A stretch of DNA of 26,553 nucleotides, taken from assembly GCA_964498075.1 (NCBI GenBank), contig CAZCGA010000095.1, positions 1 to 26,553 of the forward strand, given 5' to 3'. This document shows, in pieces, positions 1 through 8,793 of this stretch. The notes beneath the pieces are model-generated. The model was not told where the DNA came from and ran no database searches. It saw nothing but the letters and a program-made list of their open reading frames with translations. Position numbers and translations under genes: made by a program. Within the stretch, counting starts at the first letter, position 1. Each line of letters begins with the position of its first letter. This stretch comes from CAZCGA01 sp964498075 (GTDB lineage Bacteria > Desulfobacterota > Binatia > HRBIN30).

Positions 1-1
1 A

Positions 2-1546
2 ACGCCGACGCGCACCGCCACACAGACCTTACCGCCAACGTCGACCGTCACGCCAACCTCTACAAGGACCGACACCCCGACCAAGACGGCAACGCGTACG
101 GTGTCTCCTACTCCAACTGCGACGTGGACGCGGACACCAACCGCGACGCTGAGCCGAACGCCCACCGACACCTACACGCCAACGCAGACTGTGCCGCCAA
201 CGTCGACCGCCGTGCCAACTTCCACGTGGACCGACACGCCGACCAGAACGGCAACGCGCACGGCGGCCCCAACGTCTACGAATACCAACACCCCAACGGG
301 CACAGCGACGCACACGCCGGTCCCCAGCTCGACGCCGACGCAGGCCCCGACGACGACATCTACCGGCACCAGAGCGCCTAGTAGCACCTCCACGGCCTCC
401 GTCACCGTGACGGACACGCCGACCAACACCCACACGCCTAGCCGGACACCCACGCCGACGGCCACACCGACGAGCACCAGCACGCCAACACCCACGCTCA
501 CGCCAAGTTCCACGCTGACGCAGACAACGACCGTAACCACGACGCCAACGGCGGTGTCGCCGAGCGTGACTCCGACCGGTACTGCTACGGTCGCGGTGGA
601 TCTGGCTGGGGGTATTCGCTACTACGGCAACACCCAGCCGGTAGACGGCGTGACCGTTCACCTCGAGAGCCCAATCTCGGCGACGGTACAGACCGACGCG
701 CGTGGGCAGTTTGTGTTCACCGGAACGAGCGGCGGCATGTGGCAAGTCGAACCGCAGAAGAAAGGCGGTGCCGGAACGGCAATCTCGTCCATGGACGCGA
801 TGTACACGTTGCAGGCTGCGGTCGGCCTCCGCAGCTTGAGCAACAATCAAGAGACCGCGTGCGACGTGACCGGAAACGGCGCCGTCACGGCTTTGGATGC
901 GGCGCTGATCCTGCAGTACAAGGTTGGCTTGATCGCAACCTTCCCGGTCTCAGAGGCCTGCGACTCCGATTGGGCCTTCGCACCAGTGCCCATCGCGGTT
1001 CCGCATCAGCGCCTTTCAGAGCCGTCCTCCAACCACGGGAGCTGCCAGCGCGGCGGCATTCAGATCGATCCGTTGGTCGGCTCGGCCGCTGGCCAGGACT
1101 TCTCCGCCATCCTGTTCGGTGACTGCAACGGAAACTGGGAGCCGAACGCGGCAAGCAATTCGGCGCTCTCGAGCGGGCCCATCGGGCAGGCGCGTGTCTC
1201 CGCCGGGGAGCTGACCCGCGGGCGGAGCCGGCAGTTGCGGCTGCCTGTGTCGGTCACCACGGCGCAACCGTTCTATACGCTGGACGTCGTCCTTGACTAC
1301 GATCCGGCGCAGTTGCTAGCCGTGGACGTCCGTCGGAACGGCCCAACGCGCAACGCGCTGATGAGCTTCAACGCGCGCCTCCCGGGTACCCTCAAGATCG
1401 CTCTGGTGAGCCCGACACCGATTGCGCCACAAGCGGGACCTGTGTTGATCATTCAATTCGTCGGTTCCGCGACGGCAAGGAGCGCGATACGGGTGCAGGC
1501 ATTGGTGGACGACGTGCGGGCGCCGCCGAGCCGAAGCCGGAGATAA
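2..1546 (+). CDS. Thr-Pro stalk protein with dockerin-like and cohesin-like modules (5' partial)
   Basis: The reading frame is open from base 2, so the start lies outside the window. The first ~570 bases encode a low-complexity TPT-x-TPT stalk, probably an extended, surface-exposed linker. A small beta domain follows (~590-770; motif VDGVTVHLESP, like carboxypeptidase-regulatory folds). Next is a dockerin-like pair: helix ISSMDAMYTLQAAVGL, then at ~860-935 the calcium-loop-like DVTGNGAVTALD plus AALILQYKVGL. The C-terminal ~110 residues resemble a cohesin fold (motif FYTLDVVLDYDPAQLLAV). Having both dockerin-like and cohesin-like modules in one chain suggests intramolecular or homotypic binding rather than a clostridial cellulosome; this is inference. 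No C-terminal sorting signal is visible. The coding extent is certain, the modules are fairly confident, and the function is unknown. Confidence 0.8.
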   Translation, partial: TPTRTATQTLPPTSTVTPTSTRTDTPTKTATRTVSPTPTATWTRTPTATLSRTPTDTYTPTQTVPPTSTAVPTSTWTDTPTRTATRTAAPTSTNTNTPTGTATHTPVPSSTPTQAPTTTSTGTRAPSSTSTASVTVTDTPTNTHTPSRTPTPTATPTSTSTPTPTLTPSSTLTQTTTVTTTPTAVSPSVTPTGTATVAVDLAGGIRYYGNTQPVDGVTVHLESPISATVQTDARGQFVFTGTSGGMWQVEPQKKGGAGTAISSMDAMYTLQAAVGLRSLSNNQETACDVTGNGAVTALDAALILQYKVGLIATFPVSEACDSDWAFAPVPIAVPHQRLSEPSSNHGSCQRGGIQIDPLVGSAAGQDFSAILFGDCNGNWEPNAASNSALSSGPIGQARVSAGELTRGRSRQLRLPVSVTTAQPFYTLDVVLDYDPAQLLAVDVRRNGPTRNALMSFNARLPGTLKIALVSPTPIAPQAGPVLIIQFVGSATARSAIRVQALVDDVRAPPSRSRR

Positions 1547-1844
1547 GGCCCGATCATCGAAGCCGCGGTCGCGGCGGCCGTCATGGGTGTTGCTGAATGC
1601 TTCCGAATGGCGGACTCAAGACCCTCGAAAACACAGCTTGATTCTCATTGACATACGCAGCTTCGCCGGGTTAGGTGGGTTTCTAGTGTGCGCCGGTGCC
1701 GGAACCATAGGGACGCGTTAGCGAAGTACGCCCACTCCTGGAGCCGCCGGGCTGCATCGACCCGCCTCGGTTCTGCTGAAGGCTGTTTCCCAGCGTCTCC
1801 CGGGAATAACGGGTTCTGGTAACCGAAGCCGCGAAGTGTCGTGC
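1547..1844. other. Intergenic region upstream of the stalk lipoprotein operon
   Basis: About 300 bases without a convincing gene. A GC-rich inverted repeat, GCCGCG-GT-CGCGGC, lies at 1562-1575 just after the upstream stop and may help end transcription, but no T tract follows. A TTGACA hexamer at 1648-1653 has only a poor -10 candidate (TTAGGT at 1671). The stretch ~1690-1835 contains several short complementary pairs (for example GCGT...ACGC near 1716-1733 and GGTT...AACC near 1812-1824). It could be a structured leader, but it matches no riboswitch I recognise. Confidence 0.4.
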
Positions 1845-4800
1845 ATGTCGAAACAAGCCAGCGCTTTAGCGAGTGGGGAGAAGCCGGCTCGGGAACACGG
1901 GCGGCACAAGGGGTGGCTCGCCGTTCGGACTTGCCTCGCGCGCGTCCAAGTCGGTCTCTTCAGCCGGTTGTTGGCGCTGATCTTCCTTGCACTTCTGCAA
2001 GCGTGCCACGGAGGTAGCGAGACGGGAGAACTGAGTCCCGCGCCCCGTACGCCGACGCGTACCGCTTTGGCCAGTACCCCTACGCCGGGTACACCTTCAC
2101 CGACTGAAGGTGCTCGCATAGGGACCAAGACTCCCGTGCCCATAGTCGTGCCCTCCCCCTCTCCCGGAGGAGGGGAGAATGTCGGCGTTCGCATCCTCTG
2201 GGAACAACCGGACCACACGCTGAACAACCTAATCCCTGCCTCCGTGAACACTGTCCGGGTCGTGTTCGAATCTCAAGCTGGACTGCGCTGCTGTCTAGCG
2301 ATAGATCTCACGAAGACTGGGGGAGGACACTTCGTCTTTGATGGCCTACCGGCCGGGCCTGCAACGCTCATGATAGCAGGATTCGCTGGGGCGTTTGCGC
2401 CCACCGTGGACGGCATCACGGATGTGTGCCCAACACAACCTTCCGGCAGTGGGGAGCCTTGCGACCCGTCACAATTGGCGCCGCCGGCCTTTCAAAGCGA
2501 ACCCGCGAACATCACGATTATACCGGGAGCCAGCGTACGAGGCGGAGACGTCGATGTGCTTGCCTTTCCGTTCCTACTGGACTTGACGCCTGCTCCTGGC
2601 GACTCGGTCGCCAGTGTCACTCCATTCAGCTTCGAGCTAGTAGACGGCGCTAATCAAGTCGATGGAAGCTCGATCACCGTCGATGTGCTGCAGGGAAATA
2701 CGCTGACTGCAGTGCCGGTCACCCTGAGTCCGTGCGACGACTCGACGGCAACGCCATGTAGCGCTGGAGGTAGCCTGGGCTTGAAAGGTTTCCGGGTGAC
2801 AAGCGACTCGCAAACGCTCGATGCCGGCCTGGCACAGGTTCGCATCAGGGCGCACGACCTTGCCCCCGTTCCGCGTGCGCTGGATTTCACGTACTCGGTC
2901 ACGCTTCTCCTGGCTCCGCCGACGCTTCTCCCGACTGCGACGCTGACCGACACGGCGAGTCCAACGCTCACGCCGACTGTGACTCCCACAGCTACCGGCA
3001 CGCCGACCCCGACGCCAACCGACACGCCCACGGAGATACCGACACCGACTCCGACTGAGACGGCGACCGCGACCCCGACCAACACCCCAACGGCCACCCC
3101 GACTCAGACCCCGACGTCGACACCGACCGACACGGCCACAGCGACGCCGACGAACACCCCCACGGCAACGCCGACGTCAACCCCGACCGCNNNNNNNNNN
3201 NNNNNNNNNNNNNNNNNNNNNNNNNNNNNNNNNNNNNNNNNNNNNNNNNNNNNNNNNNNNNNNNNNNNNNNNNNNNNNNNNNNNNNNNNNGGCGACCGCG
3301 ACGGACACGCCTACAGCAACACCCACACGGACTCCCACTCAGACGCCGACCACGACCCCGACCGGTACCCTAACCTCCACCCCGACGCCGACTCCGACTG
3401 CGACGCCGAGCGACACAGCGACGGCGACCCCGACGAACACCCCAACTCAAACGTCGACGCCGACGCAAACTCCGACGAGCACACCGACGGCGACACCGAC
3501 ACGAACAGCAACGGCAACCAGCACGCGGACGCCGACCCCGAGCGCGACCCCGACCACCACCCCGACGTCGACGCCGACCAGCACGCCGACCCCGAGCAAC
3601 ACGCCGACGCACACGCCGACGAGCACGCCCACAGCGACCCCGACGCGGACCGCAACGGCCACCAACACGCCGACGGCAACTCCGAGCAAGACGCCGACCG
3701 CGAGCCCCACCTCGACCCCAACACAGACTCCGACGAGCACGCCCACAGCGACGCCGACGCGGACCGCAACGGCCACCAATACGCCGACGGCAACTCCGAG
3801 CAAGACGCCGACGCACACTCCGACGAGCACACCGACGGCGACGCCGACGCGGACCGCGACGGCCACCAACACGCCGACACCAACCCCAACTCAGACGCCG
3901 ACCAGCACACCGACGGCGACGCCGACGCGAACACCGACGGCCACTACAACGCCGACGAACACCTCAAGCAGGACGCCAACTGCCACACCGTCGAATACGC
4001 CAACCGCGACCCCGACGAACACCCCGACTCAGACCCCGACCTCGACGCCGACCGACACGCCCACGGAGACCCCGACGCTGACTCCAACGGAGACGCNNNN
4101 NNNNNNNNNNNNNNNNNNNNNNNNNNNNNNNNNNNNNNNNNNNNNNNNNNNNNNNNNNNNNNNNNNNNNNNNNNNNNNNNNNNNNNNNNNNNNNNNCGTC
4201 GACGCCGACCGACACGCCCACGGAGACCCCGACGCTGACTCCGACGGAGACACCAACCGCGACCCCGACCAACACGCCGACTCAGACACCGACGTCGACG
4301 CCGACCGACACGCCCACGGAGACCCCGACGCTGACTCCAACGGAGACGCCGACCGCGACCCCGACGAACACGCCGACTCAGACAGCGACGTCGACGCCGA
4401 CCGACACGCCCACGGAGACCCCGACGCTGACTCCGACGGAGACGCCAACCACGACCCCGACGAACACTCCGACTCAGACGCCGACGAAAACTCCGACTGC
4501 TACCCCGACCCGCACGCCCACGGCGACACCAACGGGGACGCCGACAATGACGCTGACGCAGACGCCGACCGCAACGCCGACGCCCACGGGGATCGTATGT
4601 ACAGACAACGGTTTTGGAATCTCTGGGGGAACTGGAACATATGATACAGGCAGCATGACCACGACGTTCACCTGGACGGTCTGCGAAGCTGAGCCCCCAT
4701 GCCCGACGCCAACTCCGCACACCTTGGGCTTCGCCCACTTCACTGTGGATCTCAGCGCGTGCCCGGACGCGACAATCGTGTCCGCAACACCCACGACATT

Positions 4801-5011
4801 CTCCACTACAGATCCGCCATGCTTCCCAATGGAAACCAGTGTGGTGAGTTGGGGAGCGGGGACCGGAACCTGTCAGTCCTTCACGGTCGAGCTGGCCGGC
4901 AACGTTCCCACAGGCACGACGCTGGTCGGCACCAAAGCTGGCAGCTTCTGCCCGCTCAGCACCGTGTCCGGACCCGTTTGCTTCACTCCCACGCCGACAC
5001 CGACACCATGA
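1845..5011 (+). CDS. Giant Thr-Pro stalk lipoprotein interrupted by two assembly gaps
   Basis: Likely starts at ATG 1845 (GTG 1836 is also in frame). The N terminus is polar for ~40 residues, then has a hydrophobic run ending in the lipobox LLQAC, so it is probably a lipoprotein. After a short PT linker, residues ~110-350 form one or two unrecognised beta-rich domains with paired Cys. A very long TPT-x-TPT stalk follows from ~2920 to ~4590. The C-terminal ~140 residues (GIVCTDNGFGISGG onward) form a Cys-containing globular domain ending in PTPTPTP. The correct frame differs before, between and after the two N runs, so each 100-N run is a placeholder and the true gene is of unknown, probably greater, length (at least ~988 residues). 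Read through the Ns literally, the frame breaks artificially at about 4238. Its stop overlaps the next start (ATGA), implying coupled translation. The function is unknown; a surface or adhesive role is plausible. Confidence 0.75.
2156..2175. repeat. Short C/G-rich inverted repeat inside lipoprotein gene
   Basis: CCCCTC (2156-2161) pairs with GAGGGG (2170-2175) around TCCCGGAG. It is translated in frame as PSPSPGGGE between the PT linker and the first globular domain. It could be a relic of a CCCCTCTCC-type dispersed repeat, but with one copy this is uncertain. Confidence 0.3.
3191..3290. other. Assembly gap (100 N) inside Thr-Pro stalk
   Basis: Exactly 100 N, the usual placeholder for a gap of unknown size. 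The coding frame is offset before and after it, so the real gap is not 100 bases. It lies inside a repetitive ACN/CCN codon array. Confidence 0.95.
4003..4452 (+). repeat. 96-bp higher-order repeat in stalk coding sequence, broken by gap
   Basis: Within the TPT stalk the sequence repeats with a 96-base (32-residue) period. Unit starts (ACC-GCG/ACG-ACC-CC) fall at 4003, 4256, 4352 and 4448. Each unit encodes the order N, Q, S, D, E, L, E at the variable position of TPTx. Downstream units differ by a few substitutions. The second N run falls inside this array, consistent with a collapsed or unresolved tandem repeat. Confidence 0.8.
4097..4196. other. Assembly gap (100 N) inside 96-bp repeat array
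   Basis: A second 100-N placeholder. The flanks belong to the same 96-bp higher-order repeat but are out of phase with a literal 100-base gap, so the number of repeat units is unknown. Confidence 0.95.
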
Positions 5012-6573
5012 TGAACCGACTTGCCACGCTTATTGCAGTTGGATGCCTGCTGATTCCGTGCCTCAGCGCCGCCTCCGAGCGATCTCAGGTGCTGTCTTCG
5101 CGGGGCCTGATCGAATTTCATGCGGCACGTTATCCAAAGGCGCTGGAGCTCTTTGACCAGGCAGTTGCCGCTGATCCGACCGACATGTCGGCGCGCTACT
5201 TCCGTGCGGCGGTGCGTGCGCGTCTCGGTGACTACGACGGTGCGATTGCCGATCTGCGCGCCGTGCTCGCAGGGCAGCCGGATTTCGATCAAGCCGCACT
5301 GGACTTGGGCGTAGCACTCATCGAGACGAAGCAGTATCGTGAGGCGCTGCCGTGGCTGATACAGGCCCAGGGCACTGCCGCCCTCGATGGGCGCGCTTCA
5401 CTGTTCATCGGCATCGCCCACTTGCGTTTGGGCGAACTGGAGAGTGCAAGGGAGAGCTTTCGCCGGGCCGCGCGAGACCTTGAGCAAAGCCTGGCAGCGC
5501 ACTATTACGAAGGGGTCACGGATTACCAGGAAGGCAACTGGTCAGCGGCGGAGCAACATTTTACCTCCGTGATCCAGACCAGTCCCGACTCGCCCATGGG
5601 CCGCGAGGCCGCCGCGTTTCTTGCCAAACTGAACGCCGCACGGCGCCGCCAGTACCAGCTCTACAGTGCGCTCGGCTTCCTGTACGACAGTAACGTGATC
5701 CTCGCGTCGTCGACCAACGGCGCTGCCGCCGAAAGCGTGCTGGGCGTGACCCAGCGGAGCGACGTCCTCGCGACAATCAGTGCCGGCGGAAGCGTCGTTC
5801 CCTGGCGGAGCGATAGGACGCAACTGTCCATTGGTTACGACTTCTACCAAAGCCTGCACAAAGATCTCCACGAGTTCGACCTGCAGGATCACGGGCCGGG
5901 CGCGCAAATCACCACGGGGATTGGGCCCGTCGATCTGGGTTTACTCGGCCGCTACGACTATTATTTCCTCGATGGCGGCAGCTTTCTCCAGGAAGCCACC
6001 GCGCTGCCGTGGGCAACGATCTCGGCCGGGAATGCGGGCCGGTCCGAGCTGTACTATCGCATGGTGCGGCGAGATTATAAGAAAGTCACGTTCATAGTCC
6101 GTGACGACTTCAATCATGCCGTTGGCGTGCGGCAATTCGTCTACCTTGGTTCCCCAGACCGTTACGTGGCCGTGGGATATCAATTCGATGACGAAGACCC
6201 CGTTGTGAGCGGGCGGCTCGATCCTGAAGACCAGCGGACCGCGCAGGGCTTTGCCTATTACGGCAATGAGGTGAACACCGGCGTCGGGTGGGTGCTCCCG
6301 GCACAGGTGAGCGTTGAAGCGGGCTACGCGTATCGCCATGAGCGCTACACAGCGGAGAGTCGCCAGCTCATTCAGTTGGCAAATGGCGACCTCATTCCCT
6401 CGGGAAGTCCGCGCCGTGATAACCGACACGTGGTGGTCATTGCGGCGCGCAAGCAACTGTGGAAGAATTGGTCGGTCGGTGTGGGGTACGCGGGGATTTT
6501 CAACAACTCCAACGAATCCCAATTTCACTACGACCGTGATATTGTGTCGTTGGTCCTGGAATGGAGGTTGTGA
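5008..6573 (+). CDS. TPR plus outer-membrane beta-barrel protein, Slam-like
   Basis: Predicted 521 residues. I chose ATG 5008 because it overlaps the previous stop as ATGA and is followed directly by a signal peptide (hydrophobic run TLIAVGCLLIPCLSA). Residues ~25-215 are tetratricopeptide-like helical repeats (for example YPKALELFDQAVAADP and YDGAIADLRAVLAGQP). From ~216 to the end there is alternating polar/aromatic beta sequence starting YQLYSALGFLYDSNVIL and ending VSLVLEWRL, typical of an outer-membrane barrel. Periplasmic TPR plus C-terminal barrel is the architecture of surface lipoprotein assembly modifiers (Slam/DUF560), which move lipoproteins or proteins across the outer membrane. 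The gene upstream encodes a lipoprotein, which fits. A FecR-domain gene follows after 1 base. Slam function is inference; a TPR outer-membrane protein of another family is possible. Confidence 0.75.
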   Translation: MMNRLATLIAVGCLLIPCLSAASERSQVLSSRGLIEFHAARYPKALELFDQAVAADPTDMSARYFRAAVRARLGDYDGAIADLRAVLAGQPDFDQAALDLGVALIETKQYREALPWLIQAQGTAALDGRASLFIGIAHLRLGELESARESFRRAARDLEQSLAAHYYEGVTDYQEGNWSAAEQHFTSVIQTSPDSPMGREAAAFLAKLNAARRRQYQLYSALGFLYDSNVILASSTNGAAAESVLGVTQRSDVLATISAGGSVVPWRSDRTQLSIGYDFYQSLHKDLHEFDLQDHGPGAQITTGIGPVDLGLLGRYDYYFLDGGSFLQEATALPWATISAGNAGRSELYYRMVRRDYKKVTFIVRDDFNHAVGVRQFVYLGSPDRYVAVGYQFDDEDPVVSGRLDPEDQRTAQGFAYYGNEVNTGVGWVLPAQVSVEAGYAYRHERYTAESRQLIQLANGDLIPSGSPRRDNRHVVVIAARKQLWKNWSVGVGYAGIFNNSNESQFHYDRDIVSLVLEWRL

Positions 6574-6574
6574 G

Positions 6575-7465
6575 ATGCAAAGAGCAAGCGTTGAAAGGTT
6601 CGCGGGCTTGCGTCCCGTCGTTGCGCTACTTCTGATGCTCACGCTTCCCGCCTTCGCCCAGGAAGTGGGCACGGTCGCTGCTGTCGAGGGTACCGCCGAG
6701 ATTGGCCATGGTGCAACCTGGGCACCTGCGGAGGTCGGTGCTGCGATCGCGCTTGGTGACCAGTTGCGCACTGGGCGCCCCGGCAACCTCCGCGTTGTCT
6801 TCCAGGATGATAGTCTGCTGACCCTGGCCCCTGACTCGCAAGTGACAGTCGACGAGCAAGTCTTCGTTCCTTCGGCAGGCAAATTCCAATCGCTGATCGG
6901 TCTGCTGCGGGGCAAAGTTGGCGCCGCGGTCAGCGACTACTATCACGGCGCCGGTGCGCGTTACGAAATCAAGACCCCGAACGCCGTGGCCGGTGTCCGT
7001 GGCACGCAGTTCTGGATGAGCTACAGTCCAGAGGAGGACGTGACCCAAGTAGTCGGAATCAGCGGCGTCGTCTCGGTATCCAGCGTGCTTGACCCGAGCG
7101 CTCCGGGCATACTGGTCACGGCGAAAGAGGCAACCACCATCTCCGCCGGAGAGCCGCCGACTCCGCCGCGCCGGCTCGATGATGCCATCTTTCGACAGCA
7201 GATGCTGGAATCGGATTCCTTGGGTGCCGGCTGGCAGGACAGCCTGAGCAACAGTCATGCGGTCGTGGCGCACTCAAGTGTGCCGCAACCAGACCGCGCC
7301 CCAGCCGTCGCTGCCGGATTCAGCAGCATTGGCGACGGCAACGCTCCGGGTACCGGTACGATTTCCCTGCAGACACACGATGCAAGCAGCATCATCGGTC
7401 AGCCGCCTGCCTCGGTGATAGCGCCCACGACGGGCAGTCTGGGCATTGACGTAGGCCACCATTAG
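6575..7465 (+). CDS. Secreted FecR-domain protein
   Basis: Predicted 296 residues. ATG 6575 has a good ribosome site (GGAGG at ~6563) and follows the barrel gene by one base. The signal peptide is clear: hydrophobic VVALLLMLTLPAFA, then QE. Residues ~27-150 match the FecR domain pattern: VGTVAAVEGTAEI, LGDQLRTGRPGNLRVVFQDDS, LLRGKVGAA, then TPNAVAGVRGTQFW, the characteristic conserved block. The C-terminal ~110 residues are low-complexity and rich in Ser/Pro/Ala. In stand-alone exported form, FecR domains are thought to be periplasmic or surface-binding modules rather than iron-citrate anti-sigma regulators. No cognate ECF sigma factor is nearby, which supports a structural or export-associated role with the upstream barrel and lipoprotein. 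Confidence 0.85.
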   Translation: MQRASVERFAGLRPVVALLLMLTLPAFAQEVGTVAAVEGTAEIGHGATWAPAEVGAAIALGDQLRTGRPGNLRVVFQDDSLLTLAPDSQVTVDEQVFVPSAGKFQSLIGLLRGKVGAAVSDYYHGAGARYEIKTPNAVAGVRGTQFWMSYSPEEDVTQVVGISGVVSVSSVLDPSAPGILVTAKEATTISAGEPPTPPRRLDDAIFRQQMLESDSLGAGWQDSLSNSHAVVAHSSVPQPDRAPAVAAGFSSIGDGNAPGTGTISLQTHDASSIIGQPPASVIAPTTGSLGIDVGHH

Positions 7466-7470
7466 GGTAA

Positions 7471-7487
7471 CTGCGGCCGGGCCGCAG
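7471..7487. terminator. Perfect GC-rich palindrome after FecR gene, possible terminator
   Basis: CTGCGGCC-G-GGCCGCAG is a perfect inverted repeat (8-base arms around one base) starting 6 bases after the FecR stop. The position suits a transcription-end hairpin, but no T tract follows, so Rho-assisted termination or a protein-binding site are equally possible. Confidence 0.35.
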
Positions 7488-7608
7488 CACGCACCCGATT
7501 CAAACTGATTCCCCATACTCTTCCTGAACGCGGCGGAGGCCAAGCTCTTAGCCTTGTTCGGACGGGCCGCATTGACAAGTCTGAGACTCGTCCTCTACGG
7601 TACGCGCC

Positions 7609-8784
7609 GTGTTCGAGAGTCTCCTCACGCGTGGTGAGCACCTGGCGCGGGTCGAAGCCAAACGCGCCATGCTGCGCTTCCGTAACGGCATCGAATGGCT
7701 GACCCGCGATCCGAAGACCATCGTCGGCCGCACGCCGTACGACGTCATCGACCAGCGCGGCAAGCTGGTGGTGCGCCGCTATCGCATCGGAGAGGGCCTG
7801 CTCCCACCGCGGTACGCGCTGCCGGTGTTGCTGGTGCCGCCGCTGATGGTGAAGCCGTTCGTCTTCGATCTCTACCCCGGTCGGAGCCTGGTGTCCTTTC
7901 TGCTCGCACACGGCTTCGCGGTATACTTGGTCGACTTCGGCGAACCGGACGATGCCGACGCCTTCGTGACCCTCGACCACTACGTCCTCGATTGGCTGCC
8001 GGCAGCGTGTGCCGCCGTCAAGGCGGACGCCGGAACGAACGAGCTGTCGCTCCTCGGGTACTGCATGGGCGGCCTCTTCGCGCTCTCGCACGTGGCCGCC
8101 AACGATGACGGCTCGGTGCGCAACATCGTCAACATCGGGGCTCCGGTCGATGCCGCCAAGATGGGACTGCTGGCGTGGGTGGCAAAGCTGACCGGCGCCG
8201 AGACCGACTTCATCACGCGTCAGATCGGCAACGTCCCCGGCGGTCTGTCGAGCACCGTATTCCGGTTGCTCACGCCGATGAAGAACCTCACGCGTTACGC
8301 CGACCTGTTCATGAACATGTGGGACCGCGAGTACGTCAACGGTTTCGACGCGATGAACCAGTGGGTCAGACAGTTCATCGATTATCCGCAGGCCGCCTTC
8401 CTGCAGTTCTCGCGCGAGTTCATGCGGCAGAACAAGCTGGTCAAGGGGCAGATGGCCTTTGGTGGGAAAGTTGCCGACCTGCGGCGCGTCCGCGCTTCGT
8501 TGCTGGCGTTTGCCGGCCGCACCGATCAGATCGCACCGCCGGCGGCGGTGCGGGCCGCCCTCGAAGCGGTGGGCAGCACGGACAAGAGCTTCCGGCTGGC
8601 GCCCGGTGGGCACATGGGTGTGTTTTCCGGCGCCACCGCCCCCGAGCACGTCTGGCAGCCGGTGGCGACGTGGCTGGCGCCGCGCTCACAAGCGGCGGTG
8701 CGGCGCCCGGCGGTACGCGCTGCAGCCCGCCGGCGACCGGTGCGGGCGCGCCGTCACAGCCCGCCGCTGGTCGCAACGGTATGA
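7609..8784 (+). CDS. phaC: Class III-type polyhydroxyalkanoate synthase (PhaC)
   Basis: Predicted 391 residues from GTG 7609; no strong ribosome site is visible and ATG at residue 21 is an alternative. It is an alpha/beta-hydrolase fold protein of the PHA synthase family, which polymerises hydroxyacyl-CoA into storage polyester. The lipase-like box GYCMGG carries the catalytic Cys at ~152. The charge-relay Asp lies in GRTDQIAPP (~306) and the His in GGHMGVFSG (~335), close to the Cys149/Asp302/His331 spacing of class III enzymes. The region GRSLVSFLLAHGFAVYLVDFG also matches that class. Past ~350 there is an unusual Arg/Ala-rich tail (RRPAVRAAARRRPVRARR). Class III enzymes normally need PhaE, and none is seen here. 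A related hydrolase acting on another thioester cannot be excluded. The DUF3303-like gene starts 9 bases downstream. Confidence 0.8.
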   Translation: MFESLLTRGEHLARVEAKRAMLRFRNGIEWLTRDPKTIVGRTPYDVIDQRGKLVVRRYRIGEGLLPPRYALPVLLVPPLMVKPFVFDLYPGRSLVSFLLAHGFAVYLVDFGEPDDADAFVTLDHYVLDWLPAACAAVKADAGTNELSLLGYCMGGLFALSHVAANDDGSVRNIVNIGAPVDAAKMGLLAWVAKLTGAETDFITRQIGNVPGGLSSTVFRLLTPMKNLTRYADLFMNMWDREYVNGFDAMNQWVRQFIDYPQAAFLQFSREFMRQNKLVKGQMAFGGKVADLRRVRASLLAFAGRTDQIAPPAAVRAALEAVGSTDKSFRLAPGGHMGVFSGATAPEHVWQPVATWLAPRSQAAVRRPAVRAAARRRPVRARRHSPPLVATV

Positions 8785-8793
8785 GGAGCATCT

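Noticed and set aside
1648..1676. TTGACA at 1648 as a promoter for the lipoprotein operon
   Set aside because: The hexamer at 17-base spacing is TTAGGT, a poor -10, so it is not distinguishable from chance.
3311..3934. Several long open frames on both strands in the Thr-Pro stalk (VGVAVGV-, DADADRDG- and SASASE-type proteins)
   Set aside because: ACN/CCN tandem codons leave all six frames free of stops. Only the TPT frame is consistent with the flanking domains.
1836..4238. Stop-bounded frame ending at 4238 as the lipoprotein gene's true end
   Set aside because: It runs through two 100-N placeholders and changes to a DADRDG-type shadow frame. Restoring the TPT frame carries coding to 5011.
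5941..6915. A 324-codon minus-strand frame opposite the barrel and FecR genes
   Set aside because: It spans the boundary of two well-supported plus-strand genes and shows no domain or ribosome site.
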